NCBI GenBank assembly: GCA_030654075.1
Contig: JAURYB010000179.1
Location: 1-47,882 of the forward strand
Source of the DNA: Bacteroidales bacterium
GTDB taxonomy: Bacteria > Bacteroidota > Bacteroidia > Bacteroidales > UBA4417
Direction: 5' to 3'
Length of the DNA stretch: 47,882 nucleotides
Shown: piece by piece, positions 7,519-16,995 of the stretch
How the letters are laid out: the number at the start of each line of letters is the position of its first letter
Position numbering within the stretch: the first letter of the stretch is position 1
Position numbers and translations under genes: made by a program
Notes under the pieces: generated by a model
What the model was told of the DNA's origin: nothing
Seen by the model: the letters and a program-made list of their open reading frames with translations, nothing else
Databases searched by the model: none

Positions 7519-9120
7519 ATGAGAATCTGGTTTGGACATACCATAGGTGCTTTTCTGATTACTGTTGTTTTCAGTATTTCTGCCTATGCTCAGATATCAC
7601 CTGGCGCTTTATCCAAGTTTCATACGCAACTGGAAGGAATGTCCAATTGTACGAAATGCCATACTCTTGGAGATAAGGTGTCGAACGATAAATGCCTTGC
7701 CTGTCACACTGAAGTTAAGATCCGCATAGATCAAAAAAAAGGATATCACTCTTCTGCCGAAGTGAAATCGAAGCAATGTGCAAGCTGCCATAACGACCAC
7801 CACGGTTTAACTTTTCAGATTGTAAGGTTTGATAAAGATAAATTTAACCACAATCTGGCAGGATACAAATTAACCGGTGCGCATAGTAAGAAAAAGTGTG
7901 AAGACTGCCATAAGTCGGCTTTTATCAAAGACGTAAAGATTAAAGCAAAAAAGTTTTCATACCTTGGACTAAAAACAGAATGCTTAAACTGCCATGCTGA
8001 TTATCATCAAAAAACACTCTCAGCAAATTGTGCCGATTGTCATAACGACGAAAAATTTAAACCGGCGTCAAAGTTCGATCATAACAGAGCAAAGTTTAAA
8101 CTCGCGGGTAAACATGAGCAGGTTGCTTGCGCGGAATGTCATAAAACATCTGTAGTAAACGGTGTTAAATACCAGGAATTTAAAGGTGTAAAAGCTACAA
8201 ATTGTACCAATTGCCATAAAGATCCACATGCTAACAAATTCGGTCAGAATTGTGCCGAATGCCATAACAATGAATCGTTTACAGTTGTCGGAGGTGTGAA
8301 AAATTTCGATCACAGTAAGGCTGATTTTAAGCTGGAAGGCAAGCATGTGAATGTTGCCTGCAAATTATGTCATAAACAAAAGCTTACAACTCCTTTAAAA
8401 TATACACGCTGTACGGATTGCCACACGGACTATCATAACAAGCAATTTACGAAAAACGGAGTTTCTCCCGATTGCGCGGCATGCCACACGGTAAAGGCAT
8501 TTACTGAATTTTCGTATACCCTTGAGCAACACAATGCCAGCGTATTTCCCTTAAAGGGTGCTCATGTTGCAACACCTTGCTTTGCCTGTCATAAAAAACA
8601 GGAAAAATGGAAATTTAAGGAAATAGGTAAAGTCTGTAAAGATTGTCACGATAACATCCATACTACTTTTATCACTGACAAATATTATCCGGAAGCAAAC
8701 TGCGAAGCCTGTCATAATCTGGGCAAGTGGAATGATGTAAATTTCGATCATAAAAAAACAAATTTTCAACTCGAAGGCGCTCATGCCAGGCAAACCTGTC
8801 GCGATTGCCATTTCAATAAAGAAAAAACGGGACATGCCAACCAGAAATTTGCAGGTTTGGCTACCAATTGCACTAATTGTCATAAGGATGAGCATTTCAA
8901 GCAATTTGAAATTAATGGAATAACGGATTGTAAGAGGTGCCATACTTCTGACTCATATAAACCTGCCTCAAAATTCGATCACAGCAAAGCTAAATTTGTG
9001 CTGGATGGAAAACACCTGAATGTAGCATGCGTAAAATGCCACAAAGAAGTAACTGAACAAGGAGTATCGTTTGTACTGTACAAAACAAATAAATTGAAAT
9101 GCGAAGACTGTCATCTATAA
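7519..9120 (+). CDS. Exported multiheme cytochrome c with 20 CXXCH motifs
   Basis: A 533-residue protein with a signal peptide (cleavage near AYA-QIS) and, by my count, 20 CXXCH heme-attachment motifs, about one per 27 residues. The last motif is three residues from the end (CEDCHL). A spaced pattern FDH-x-KA-x-F-x-L-x-GKH precedes many motifs, supplying candidate distal histidines for bis-His hemes, as in cytochrome c3/c7-like proteins. No lipobox or membrane anchor is seen, so it is most likely periplasmic. It follows the oxidoreductase by 18 bp and overlaps the next cytochrome gene by 22 bp. Its role as an electron wire between the inner-membrane pair and the larger cytochrome is inferred from order and content. 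Confidence 0.93.
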   Translation: MRIWFGHTIGAFLITVVFSISAYAQISPGALSKFHTQLEGMSNCTKCHTLGDKVSNDKCLACHTEVKIRIDQKKGYHSSAEVKSKQCASCHNDHHGLTFQIVRFDKDKFNHNLAGYKLTGAHSKKKCEDCHKSAFIKDVKIKAKKFSYLGLKTECLNCHADYHQKTLSANCADCHNDEKFKPASKFDHNRAKFKLAGKHEQVACAECHKTSVVNGVKYQEFKGVKATNCTNCHKDPHANKFGQNCAECHNNESFTVVGGVKNFDHSKADFKLEGKHVNVACKLCHKQKLTTPLKYTRCTDCHTDYHNKQFTKNGVSPDCAACHTVKAFTEFSYTLEQHNASVFPLKGAHVATPCFACHKKQEKWKFKEIGKVCKDCHDNIHTTFITDKYYPEANCEACHNLGKWNDVNFDHKKTNFQLEGAHARQTCRDCHFNKEKTGHANQKFAGLATNCTNCHKDEHFKQFEINGITDCKRCHTSDSYKPASKFDHSKAKFVLDGKHLNVACVKCHKEVTEQGVSFVLYKTNKLKCEDCHL

Positions 9121-11906
9121 TACTTCTGTTGGTGCTTTCGGTAAGCCTGTTAGCCCAAAAATCACCTCATGGTGATAGTTTCAAAGCTAATTGTGACGAT
9201 TGCCATAAAACAGACGGCTGGAAAGTGGATTTAAAAACCGTTTCCTTTGACCATAAGGTTACTAAGTTTCCTTTGGTTGGTCAACATCAGTCAGTTAACT
9301 GCAAGGAATGCCACACTTCGCTCGAATTTGCCAAAGCTCAAACCGGGTGTAACGACTGTCACACCGATATTCACGAGCAAACCGTTGGGAATGATTGTGC
9401 AAGGTGCCATACTCCGAATTCATGGGTTGTAACCAACATCACCCGTTTGCATCAGCAAAGTCGTTTCCCGCTCATTGGCCCTCATACAACAGCTGATTGC
9501 AGTGATTGCCATAAATCACTTTTGTCTGCTTCAACTCCCGCAGCTTCGCTTCTCCGGTTTGATCCGTTGGGTATTGAATGTTATGATTGCCATAAGGACA
9601 ATTATATAGCTACTACCAAGCCAAACCATTCAGCCAGCAATTATTCAACAAATTGTACAGATTGCCATAACATTAATTCCTTCTCCTGGGAGGGTGCAGG
9701 GATTAATCATAATTTCTTCCCGCTTTCGGGAGGCCATGCCATCAGCGATTGTAAGACCTGTCATACTTCAGGCAGTTTTTCAAAAATTCCTAGCGATTGT
9801 GTTTCATGTCACCGGGCTGACTATACCGCCACTCAAAATCCTAATCACGCCTCTCTTAATTTTCCGACTACCTGTGCTGATTGCCATTCATTAAATCCGG
9901 GATGGAAACCGGCAGAATACCGGGATCATGATGCCAGTTCGTTTCCTATCTATTCGGGCGAACATAAAGGGGAGTGGAACAGCTGTGCCGATTGCCATAC
10001 CAATCCGGGTAATTATGCACAGTTCTCATGTACTGATTGCCACGAACATAATAAAGGCGATATGGATGATGAACATGGTGGCGTAAGTGGATATGCTTAT
10101 AACAGCAACTCCTGCTACGGTTGTCATCCAACCGGATCAAAAGGAAAAAGTTTTGATCATGCTGCAAATGGTTTTCCGTTAACCAACGGACATTCGGCGG
10201 TGGATTGTGCCAGTTGCCACACCAACGGATATGCAGGAACATCCAATGCCTGCGCCAGTTGCCATACGAACAATTATACCCAAACTACCAATCCCAATCA
10301 TACGGCTGCAGGCATTTCAAATGAATGTGCAACCTGTCACACCACTACTCCCGGCTGGAAACCGGCTACTTACCCAACTCACTCCAATCTTACAGGAGTT
10401 CATGTGCCGATAGCCAACGAATGCGCAACCTGCCACAAAGGGAGTTATACCAATATCCCTAAAACATGTTTTGATTGCCATGCAGCAGATTATACACAAT
10501 CAAGCAATCCTTCGCATACAGCGGCTCAGTTTCCTAATACCTGCGCTGATTGTCACTCGCAGACAGCATGGGCACCTTCAACATTTAATCACGATGGGCA
10601 GTATTTCCCCATTTATTCAGGTAAACATGCCGGCACCTGGACAAATTGCAACGAATGCCATACTACACCAGGCAACTATAAACAAAACAGCTGTATCGCC
10701 TGCCACGATCATAACCAAACGGATATGAACACCCAGCATCAGGGTGTTGGCGGATATCAGTATAACAGTGCGGCTTGTTTAAGTTGTCATCCTACAGGTG
10801 TTGCACTGGGTATTGATCATAATGCGGCAGGTTTTCCATTAACAGGTGGTCATAGTGTCGCTCAGTGTGCTGATTGCCACGTAAATGGATATGGTGCGAC
10901 ATCGCCTGCCTGTAAGGACTGTCACACCCCTGATTATAACCAGGCGGCTAATCCCAATCATACAACCCTCGGAATTTCAACAGAGTGTAAAACATGTCAT
11001 ACATTAAATCCTGGTTGGGAGCCTGCAACATTCCCGACTCACAACACCTATTATGTATTGGCCGGAGCACATATTTCCAGAACCTGTGATGAGTGCCATA
11101 ACGGGAATTATACCACAACGCCAAATACCTGTGCAGGATGCCATACAACAGATTACAACCAGACAACAAATCCCAGCCATAGTGTATCAAATTTCCCGAC
11201 TACCTGCGAAACCTGTCACTCACAATCTGCATGGATACCGGCAACTTTCAATCATAGCTCGGTTTACCCTCTAACAGGTGCACATGCATCGGTAGCATCG
11301 GATTGTAAGTTGTGTCATGCAAATGGATATTCAAATACACCAAACACATGTGCAGGTTGTCATCAGACTGATTATAATCAAACAACCAATCCTAATCACA
11401 CAGCAGCGGCAATTTCTAATGATTGTGCATCATGCCATACAACAACTCCTGACTGGAAACCTGCTACATACCCGGCACATTCCAATCTTACAGGCGCTCA
11501 TCTTCCGATTGCCAATAACTGTGCTACCTGCCACAACGGGAATTATATTTCCACGCCGAATACCTGTGCCGGTTGTCATACAACAGATTACAACCAAACA
11601 ACCAATCCAAATCATGCCTCAGCTCTGTTCCCTAAAACCTGTGCCGATTGTCATTCACAATCAACCTGGACGCCTGCAAACTGGGATCATGACACTCAAT
11701 ATTTTCCCATTTATTCAGGGAAACATCAAGGAGAGTGGAACACTTGTTCCGATTGTCACAAAACAGCAACAAATTATGCGTCATTTAGTTGTATAGATTG
11801 CCATGAGCATAATAAAACAGATATGGACAATGAACATAAAGGTGAGCAGGGCTATACCTGGACCAGTGCTGCCTGTTATAGTTGTCACCCAAAAGGTAAA
11901 AGCTGA
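9099..11906 (+). CDS. Exported multiheme cytochrome c with 37 CXXCH motifs and internal repeats
   Basis: A 935-residue protein; I count 37 CXXCH motifs. The start at 9099 overlaps the preceding gene by 22 bp but is supported because it encodes a signal peptide (MRRLSSIILLLVLSVSLLA). The body is built of repeats: short units of the type CAGCHTTDYNQTTNPNH, and a larger block starting FPIYSGxHxGxW and ending CHPxG that occurs at residues about 282, 503 and 869. The protein is rich in Thr, Asn and Ser, typical of surface-exposed or secreted proteins. No lipobox or type IX secretion domain is visible, so its location (periplasm, barrel lumen or surface) is open. The following beta-barrel gene starts 3 bases after its stop. 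Confidence 0.92.
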   Translation: MRRLSSIILLLVLSVSLLAQKSPHGDSFKANCDDCHKTDGWKVDLKTVSFDHKVTKFPLVGQHQSVNCKECHTSLEFAKAQTGCNDCHTDIHEQTVGNDCARCHTPNSWVVTNITRLHQQSRFPLIGPHTTADCSDCHKSLLSASTPAASLLRFDPLGIECYDCHKDNYIATTKPNHSASNYSTNCTDCHNINSFSWEGAGINHNFFPLSGGHAISDCKTCHTSGSFSKIPSDCVSCHRADYTATQNPNHASLNFPTTCADCHSLNPGWKPAEYRDHDASSFPIYSGEHKGEWNSCADCHTNPGNYAQFSCTDCHEHNKGDMDDEHGGVSGYAYNSNSCYGCHPTGSKGKSFDHAANGFPLTNGHSAVDCASCHTNGYAGTSNACASCHTNNYTQTTNPNHTAAGISNECATCHTTTPGWKPATYPTHSNLTGVHVPIANECATCHKGSYTNIPKTCFDCHAADYTQSSNPSHTAAQFPNTCADCHSQTAWAPSTFNHDGQYFPIYSGKHAGTWTNCNECHTTPGNYKQNSCIACHDHNQTDMNTQHQGVGGYQYNSAACLSCHPTGVALGIDHNAAGFPLTGGHSVAQCADCHVNGYGATSPACKDCHTPDYNQAANPNHTTLGISTECKTCHTLNPGWEPATFPTHNTYYVLAGAHISRTCDECHNGNYTTTPNTCAGCHTTDYNQTTNPSHSVSNFPTTCETCHSQSAWIPATFNHSSVYPLTGAHASVASDCKLCHANGYSNTPNTCAGCHQTDYNQTTNPNHTAAAISNDCASCHTTTPDWKPATYPAHSNLTGAHLPIANNCATCHNGNYISTPNTCAGCHTTDYNQTTNPNHASALFPKTCADCHSQSTWTPANWDHDTQYFPIYSGKHQGEWNTCSDCHKTATNYASFSCIDCHEHNKTDMDNEHKGEQGYTWTSAACYSCHPKGKS
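9942..11895 (+). repeat. Three copies of a four-heme block inside the 37-heme cytochrome gene
   Basis: Blocks at about 9942-10135, 10605-10799 and 11703-11895 encode FPIYSGxHxGxW, a CxxCH, NY, a second CxxCH with H[ED]HN, then D-M-[DN]-x-[EQ]-H, GY, and a CHPxG ending. The first two blocks are also followed by similar flanks (HNAAGFPLT-GGHS type). Copies diverge in DNA, so the duplication is not recent. Confidence 0.75.
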
Positions 11907-11908
11907 GA

Positions 11909-13576
11909 ATGGTAAGAAACAGTATTTTTAGAAGCATCAAAAGCATACCTATGAAACATGTAGTTCCTGTATTACTTTTACTTTTTTTAGGATTGAACCT
12001 GAAAGGACAAACATTGAGCGAAGCAAAAGAAGGATCAGTTTCATTTGTAACTTCTCAGAATGTTTATGTTAAATTTCAATCCACGGCTGACATTTCAGTT
12101 GGTGATACTCTTTATGTTGTGGAGGATTCAAAAAGAATACCTGTACTGGTTGTTAAGGATATGTCATCTATTTCCTGTGTTTGTATACCTGTTTCCGCGA
12201 AAAAAATATCAGTTGCTGATAAGGTTTTAACTCAGCCAAAAATAACACAGGCCTCAAAAGCGGAGGTAGATGTTATTCCTGTGATAGTTCCTGCCACCAT
12301 AATTATTGATACAGCGTCCGTCAAAAAAGAACTCCCTGAAGAGTTGAAGCAGAATGTCAGCGGTCGAATTTCAGTTTCTTCGTATTCTAATTTTTCGAAT
12401 GTCTCTGATTTTTCGCAACGAATGCGCTATACATTCTCGTTAAATGCCCGGAATATAGGCGGTTCCAAACTATCAGGCGAATCTTACATCTCGTTTGTTC
12501 ATAAGTTAAACCAATGGGAGCAGGTGAAGGATAACATTTTTAATGGTCTGAAGATTTACAGCCTTTCGTTTAACTATGCTTTGAACAAGAATAACAATAT
12601 ATGGGTTGGCCGGAAAATAAATCCAAAGTTGTCAAATGTAGGAGCAATTGACGGTTTGCAGTACGAAACGAAAATCCGATCTTTTACTGCCGGAGCTTTT
12701 GCCGGCGCTCGACCTGATTACAAGGATTACAGCTTCAATTTAAGTCTTTTGCAATACGGCGGATATATAGGACATGATTATGCAAACCAAAAAGGTGGCA
12801 GTGTGCAGACTTCGGTTGCTTTTGTTGAGCAAAAGAATAACGGCTACATCGACCGACGTTTCACTTATTTGCAACATTCCAATTCTCTGCTTGCAAATCT
12901 CTATTTTTTTGGGTCAGCTGAGTTTGACCTGTACAACAAGGAACGAAATATAACAAGCCAGGATACAACGTATACACAGAACAATTCACCAAGCCTTTCA
13001 AACTTATATGTTTCGCTTCGATATAAGGTGATAAAGCAGCTATCTCTATCCATTTCGTATAGTAACAGGCAGAATATTATCTATTACGAAACCTATAAAA
13101 GTATCATTGACCAACTTCTGTATGCTTCTACCATGCAGGGATATACGTTCCAGGTAAACTTTCGTCCAGGCAAAAAAATATCAATCGGTGCAAATGCAGG
13201 TTATCGTTTTAGCAAGACTGACCCCAAGCCGTCAAAAAATCTATATTCCTATGTCACCTATAGTAATGTGCCCTGGCTGAATGCTTCTGCAACTCTTTCA
13301 ACTACATTGATGCAAACAAGTTATGTAAATGGAAGTATTTATAGCCTGGGATTATCCCGCGATATCATTCCAGGTAAATTGTATGGTGGTATTGCCTATA
13401 GGTATGTTGATTACAAGTTTGAGAATAACGAAATGACATTAAAACAGAATATGGCTGAAATGGACCTGACCTGGAGTATAATGAAGAAACTCTCCTGTTC
13501 GCTGAATTATGAAGGAACTTTCGAAAAGGGGAATAACTATGAGCGGATTTATGTTAATCTGACACAAAGATTCTAA
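11909..13576 (+). CDS. Outer-membrane beta-barrel protein, putative porin of the cytochrome conduit
   Basis: A 555-residue exported protein. An in-frame ATG at 11951 gives a textbook signal peptide (MKHVVPVLLLLFLGLNLKG), while the ATG at 11909 lies 3 bases after the upstream stop; either could be used. After the signal comes a soluble region (about 35-150) with an SH3-like stretch including VYVKF, GDTLYV and IPVLVVKD. From about residue 150 onward the sequence alternates polar and hydrophobic residues with many Tyr, Asn and Ser, and the protein ends NLTQRF with a terminal Phe, as in outer-membrane barrels. It contains no CXXCH. By analogy with MtrB/PioB or OmbB porins in porin-cytochrome complexes, it may hold the multiheme partner in the outer membrane. 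That function is inference. Confidence 0.7.
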   Translation: MVRNSIFRSIKSIPMKHVVPVLLLLFLGLNLKGQTLSEAKEGSVSFVTSQNVYVKFQSTADISVGDTLYVVEDSKRIPVLVVKDMSSISCVCIPVSAKKISVADKVLTQPKITQASKAEVDVIPVIVPATIIIDTASVKKELPEELKQNVSGRISVSSYSNFSNVSDFSQRMRYTFSLNARNIGGSKLSGESYISFVHKLNQWEQVKDNIFNGLKIYSLSFNYALNKNNNIWVGRKINPKLSNVGAIDGLQYETKIRSFTAGAFAGARPDYKDYSFNLSLLQYGGYIGHDYANQKGGSVQTSVAFVEQKNNGYIDRRFTYLQHSNSLLANLYFFGSAEFDLYNKERNITSQDTTYTQNNSPSLSNLYVSLRYKVIKQLSLSISYSNRQNIIYYETYKSIIDQLLYASTMQGYTFQVNFRPGKKISIGANAGYRFSKTDPKPSKNLYSYVTYSNVPWLNASATLSTTLMQTSYVNGSIYSLGLSRDIIPGKLYGGIAYRYVDYKFENNEMTLKQNMAEMDLTWSIMKKLSCSLNYEGTFEKGNNYERIYVNLTQRF

Positions 13577-13802
13577 ATAGGGGCATGCAACACATTGCCT
13601 TCATCTCAATACCTGGTTCCAATTATATATTATGCTCTCATTGGATTCGAGTTGACCCTTCAGGAAATAAAAAACGTTTGATGCAACTTTGCCCCACATT
13701 CCCTGTTATCTTTACTGTGCAAATCGAATGGCAAACTTTTGCCAGGGATTATTGCAAGAGCTTATCGCAATAGTTTGATGGAAAAGCACAGAACAGGATA
13801 AA

Positions 13803-15323
13803 ATGAAAGAAAACGACAGTCACATATACGTAATTTTTGGTGCTTCCGGCGACCTTACAAAGCGAAAACTGGTTCCGGCCTTGTATTCCTTATTTGTTCA
13901 GGATCTTTTACCCGAGAAGTTTGCACTTCTTGGTGTTTCCAGATCGGTGTACACTGATGTTGAATTCAGGAAAGCAATGAAGACGGCGATTAGAGAGTTC
14001 AAAGAGATAGAAGATATAACGAAGATCGATGATTTCGTTTCTAAAATATATTACGAGCCAATAAAGTTCGACGATGTTTCATCGTATGTTTTGCTGAAAA
14101 ACCGACTTGATTTGTTGAGGCCGGATTGTAATGTTTGTGGAAACACCATATTTTACTTATCCACCCCGCCAAGTTTGTATGGAATAATTCCAACTCACCT
14201 GGCCGCTGTGGGGCTGAACAACCAGGATGATGGCTGGAAACGCCTGATAATTGAGAAGCCTTTTGGTTATGATCTCAAATCGGCTACCAAACTTAAAGAT
14301 CAGTTACTGAAACACTGGACCGAAGAACAATTGTTTAGAATTGATCATTACCTGGGAAAGGAAACAGTTCAGAACCTGTTGGTTACGCGTTTTTCAAATG
14401 GAATTTTCGAGCCCCTGTGGAACCGCAACTATGTTCATCATGTTGAAATTACTTCTGCCGAGAGCCTGGGTGTAGAGAAACGCGGAGGTTATTACGAAAC
14501 TTCAGGCGCATTGCGCGATATGGTTCAAAATCACCTGTTGCAGGTTGCAGCTTTTACAGCGATGGAATCCCCTTCTTCGCTTGAGCCAACAGCTATCCGG
14601 AATGAAATTTTAAAAGTGTTCCAATCTTTGCGTCCAATCCGGAAACAAGATGTTAAAACACATGCTATCCGCGGCCAATACCTTGCTTCGCATATTAAAA
14701 AGGAAGCGATTCCCGGATACCGTGAGGAAGAAGGCGTTGATCCTCATTCGATGACTGAAACATTTGCTGCTTTAAAATTCTACATCGACAACTGGCGGTG
14801 GGGCGGTGTTCCTTTTTATATCCGCACAGGGAAGCGGCTTCCCACTCGTGTAACAGAAGTGGTGATTCATTTCAAGGCAACTCCACATTTTCTGTTTTCA
14901 CAGAATGAAGGTCACAGCACAGCTAATCAGCTCGTGATCCGGATTCAACCTGACGAGGGTATTTTACTGAAATTTGGCATGAAAATACCGGGTGCTGGTT
15001 TTGAAGTGCAGAATGTGAATATGGATTTCCATTATTCTGATCTTTCGCATCAGCGGATTCCATCAGCTTATGAGCGTCTTCTCTATGATTCAATTAAGGG
15101 TGATTCTACCTTATTCGCTCGTACCGAAGAAGTTATCGAAGCATGGAAATTCCTGACCCCGGTTCTCGAAGCATGGAAAAATGATAAGGATATTCCGCTT
15201 TACGGGTATCCGTCAGGCAGCTGGGGGCCGGAAAAAGCAGATGACCTGATTGAAGATAAGGATGTTACCTGGCGTTATCCCTGTAAAAACCTGTCGGACG
15301 ATGGAATTTATTGCGAGCTTTAA
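13803..15323 (+). CDS. zwf: Glucose-6-phosphate 1-dehydrogenase
   Basis: A full-length 506-residue enzyme that oxidises glucose 6-phosphate to 6-phosphogluconolactone with NADP+ (or NAD+), the entry step of the oxidative pentose phosphate pathway. The N-terminal Rossmann motif is GASGDLTKRKL (13-23) and the substrate-binding signature is R-I-D-H-Y-L-G-K-E (179-187), with the catalytic-base region conserved around HHVEI. The gene starts a plus-strand unit after a 226-bp gap without a gene. pgl begins 2 bases after its stop, so the two are co-translated. No gnd (6-phosphogluconate dehydrogenase) is nearby. Confidence 0.97.
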   Translation: MKENDSHIYVIFGASGDLTKRKLVPALYSLFVQDLLPEKFALLGVSRSVYTDVEFRKAMKTAIREFKEIEDITKIDDFVSKIYYEPIKFDDVSSYVLLKNRLDLLRPDCNVCGNTIFYLSTPPSLYGIIPTHLAAVGLNNQDDGWKRLIIEKPFGYDLKSATKLKDQLLKHWTEEQLFRIDHYLGKETVQNLLVTRFSNGIFEPLWNRNYVHHVEITSAESLGVEKRGGYYETSGALRDMVQNHLLQVAAFTAMESPSSLEPTAIRNEILKVFQSLRPIRKQDVKTHAIRGQYLASHIKKEAIPGYREEEGVDPHSMTETFAALKFYIDNWRWGGVPFYIRTGKRLPTRVTEVVIHFKATPHFLFSQNEGHSTANQLVIRIQPDEGILLKFGMKIPGAGFEVQNVNMDFHYSDLSHQRIPSAYERLLYDSIKGDSTLFARTEEVIEAWKFLTPVLEAWKNDKDIPLYGYPSGSWGPEKADDLIEDKDVTWRYPCKNLSDDGIYCEL

Positions 15324-15325
15324 CT

Positions 15326-16072
15326 ATGGGAAAGACAGTTAAAATATTCAAGAGCGTTGATGAACTTTCGCATTTCTTTGCTCAGAAGATGGCAGATGAC
15401 ATTCAGCAAATTACTCCGGGCAAATATTATTCAATAGCATTATCAGGTGGATCAACGCCGCGTAAAGTATTTGAATACATAGCTTTGAATTTTAAGGACC
15501 GGATGGATTGGCAAAAAGTGCAGGTTTTCTGGAGCGATGAACGATGTGTTGATCCTGCAAGTGAGGAAAGCAATTACAGGATGGCAAAAGAAAGTCTGCT
15601 GGATTGGGTTCCGATTCCTGCTGAGAATATTTTCAGGATATACGGAGAATCTGACCCATCTTCGGAAGCAGAGCGGTATTCGGAAACCATCCGCCAACAT
15701 GTTCCGGCTCATAATTCTATCCCACAGTTTGATCTGATGATGCTTGGGCTGGGAGATGACGGGCATACCGTTTCCATCTTTCCGGGCAGTCTGCATCTTT
15801 TTACAAGTAATAAACTCTGCGAAATAGCGTTGAATCCCTATACGAACCAGAAAAGGATCACTGTAACAGGTCGGATTGTTAACCAGGCAATGACTGTGAT
15901 TTTCCTTGTAACCGGCAAAGCAAAGGCAGAAATGGTGGCCACAATAATCGGGAAAAAGCATGGTTGGGAAAAGTTACCAGCATCATTGGTGAATCCCGCC
16001 GAAGGAGAACTTATATGGCTGATTGATGAGCCTGCTGCAAATAAATTGGATAATGGTTTCATACACAATTAG
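15326..16072 (+). CDS. pgl: 6-phosphogluconolactonase
   Basis: A DevB/Pgl-type lactonase of 248 residues that hydrolyses 6-phosphogluconolactone to 6-phosphogluconate. I place the start at the ATG at 15326, two bases after the zwf stop; a TTG at 15311 would overlap zwf and adds nothing conserved. Family motifs visible are LSGGSTPRKVFE near the N terminus, FWSDERCV in the middle and LMMLGLGDDGHTVSIFPG. It lies directly behind zwf and 4 bp ahead of a PAP2 phosphatase, an operon for the first two steps of the oxidative pentose phosphate pathway. Confidence 0.95.
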   Translation: MGKTVKIFKSVDELSHFFAQKMADDIQQITPGKYYSIALSGGSTPRKVFEYIALNFKDRMDWQKVQVFWSDERCVDPASEESNYRMAKESLLDWVPIPAENIFRIYGESDPSSEAERYSETIRQHVPAHNSIPQFDLMMLGLGDDGHTVSIFPGSLHLFTSNKLCEIALNPYTNQKRITVTGRIVNQAMTVIFLVTGKAKAEMVATIIGKKHGWEKLPASLVNPAEGELIWLIDEPAANKLDNGFIHN

Positions 16073-16076
16073 CCGA

Positions 16077-16925
16077 ATGGGGAAATGGGTACTTTTTATT
16101 GGATTGTTTATTACTGCGATTAATTCACAGGCAGCCGGTAATGATACTATCCAATACCCTGAACTGAATAAGACCTATATTAAATCGTATTGGCACGATT
16201 CAAAGAGTTTTGTCATTTCCCCTGCAAAATGGAAAGCCAAACAGTGGATTGAATTTGGAGTTGTTGCCGGAGCAGGAGTTTTGGCATATACTCAGGATGA
16301 AAAGATACTGACATACTTTGGCACACATCAGTCAACATCGGCCGATAATCTTTCGAAATATGTTTTTGAACCCTATGGTAGATTTGCGCCTGTTCTTATT
16401 GGTGGTTTATACCTTGGCGGCAGGTTTGCAAAGGATAGAAGGCTCGCCGGAACATCATTAACAGCAGCTAAAGCATTTATTGTTTCTGCTGTAGGGGCAG
16501 GCATTATAAAACAACTGGCTCATCGCCACCGGCCATACCAGGATGATATACTTGATCACTCAAACTGGGACGGACCATTCAGCAGTATTGAGTATACCAG
16601 TTTCCCATCTGGCCATTCCACATCCGCATTCAGCATGGCAACGGTATATGCTATGGAGTACAGAAGTACGATATGGGTTCCGGTATTGGCCTATACATTA
16701 GCTGCGGGAACCGCAGTTTCGAGAATATACGATAACGACCACTGGGCTTCGGATGTAGTTATAGGCTCAGCTCTTGGATTTGTAACGGGCCGGTTTATGT
16801 GGAAGCAGAGTCGCAAAGGCAACAACAAGGTTGTAGTAATACCTTCAGCAGGCGTTAATACCGCTTCTGTGACATTTATTATCCGTTTAGCTGAACCTAA
16901 GAAGCCGAAGTATTGTTACTTATAG
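16077..16925 (+). CDS. PAP2-family membrane phosphatase
   Basis: A phosphatidic-acid-phosphatase type 2 / acid phosphatase family protein. The start at 16077 (4 bp after pgl) gives a signal peptide or first membrane segment (MGKWVLFIGLFITAIN); the frame is open back to a TTG at 16023 inside pgl, which I reject. The three signature motifs are present: K-x6-RP as KQLAHRHRP, PSGHSTSA, and SR-x5-HWASD. These form the vanadate-type phosphatase site. Likely substrates are lipid phosphates such as undecaprenyl pyrophosphate or phosphatidate, acting at the periplasmic side, but the sequence does not decide. Its presence behind pgl is probably positional. Confidence 0.87.
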   Translation: MGKWVLFIGLFITAINSQAAGNDTIQYPELNKTYIKSYWHDSKSFVISPAKWKAKQWIEFGVVAGAGVLAYTQDEKILTYFGTHQSTSADNLSKYVFEPYGRFAPVLIGGLYLGGRFAKDRRLAGTSLTAAKAFIVSAVGAGIIKQLAHRHRPYQDDILDHSNWDGPFSSIEYTSFPSGHSTSAFSMATVYAMEYRSTIWVPVLAYTLAAGTAVSRIYDNDHWASDVVIGSALGFVTGRFMWKQSRKGNNKVVVIPSAGVNTASVTFIIRLAEPKKPKYCYL

Positions 16926-16995
16926 ATGTCAGGTAGTTTAGCCTGGTAGTTGGGATATGCTTTTGGCGATATTCTGAAATTACAAATACTTTTTC

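Noticed and set aside
11317-11796. 159-codon frame inside the 37-heme cytochrome gene
   Set aside because: It is a shifted-frame shadow of the repeated heme modules, rich in Ile/Thr/Gln, and disappears under the well-supported CXXCH frame.
13585-13773. 62-codon frame between the barrel gene and zwf
   Set aside because: No signal peptide, domain, start-site support or recognised similarity. Composition looks like spacer DNA.
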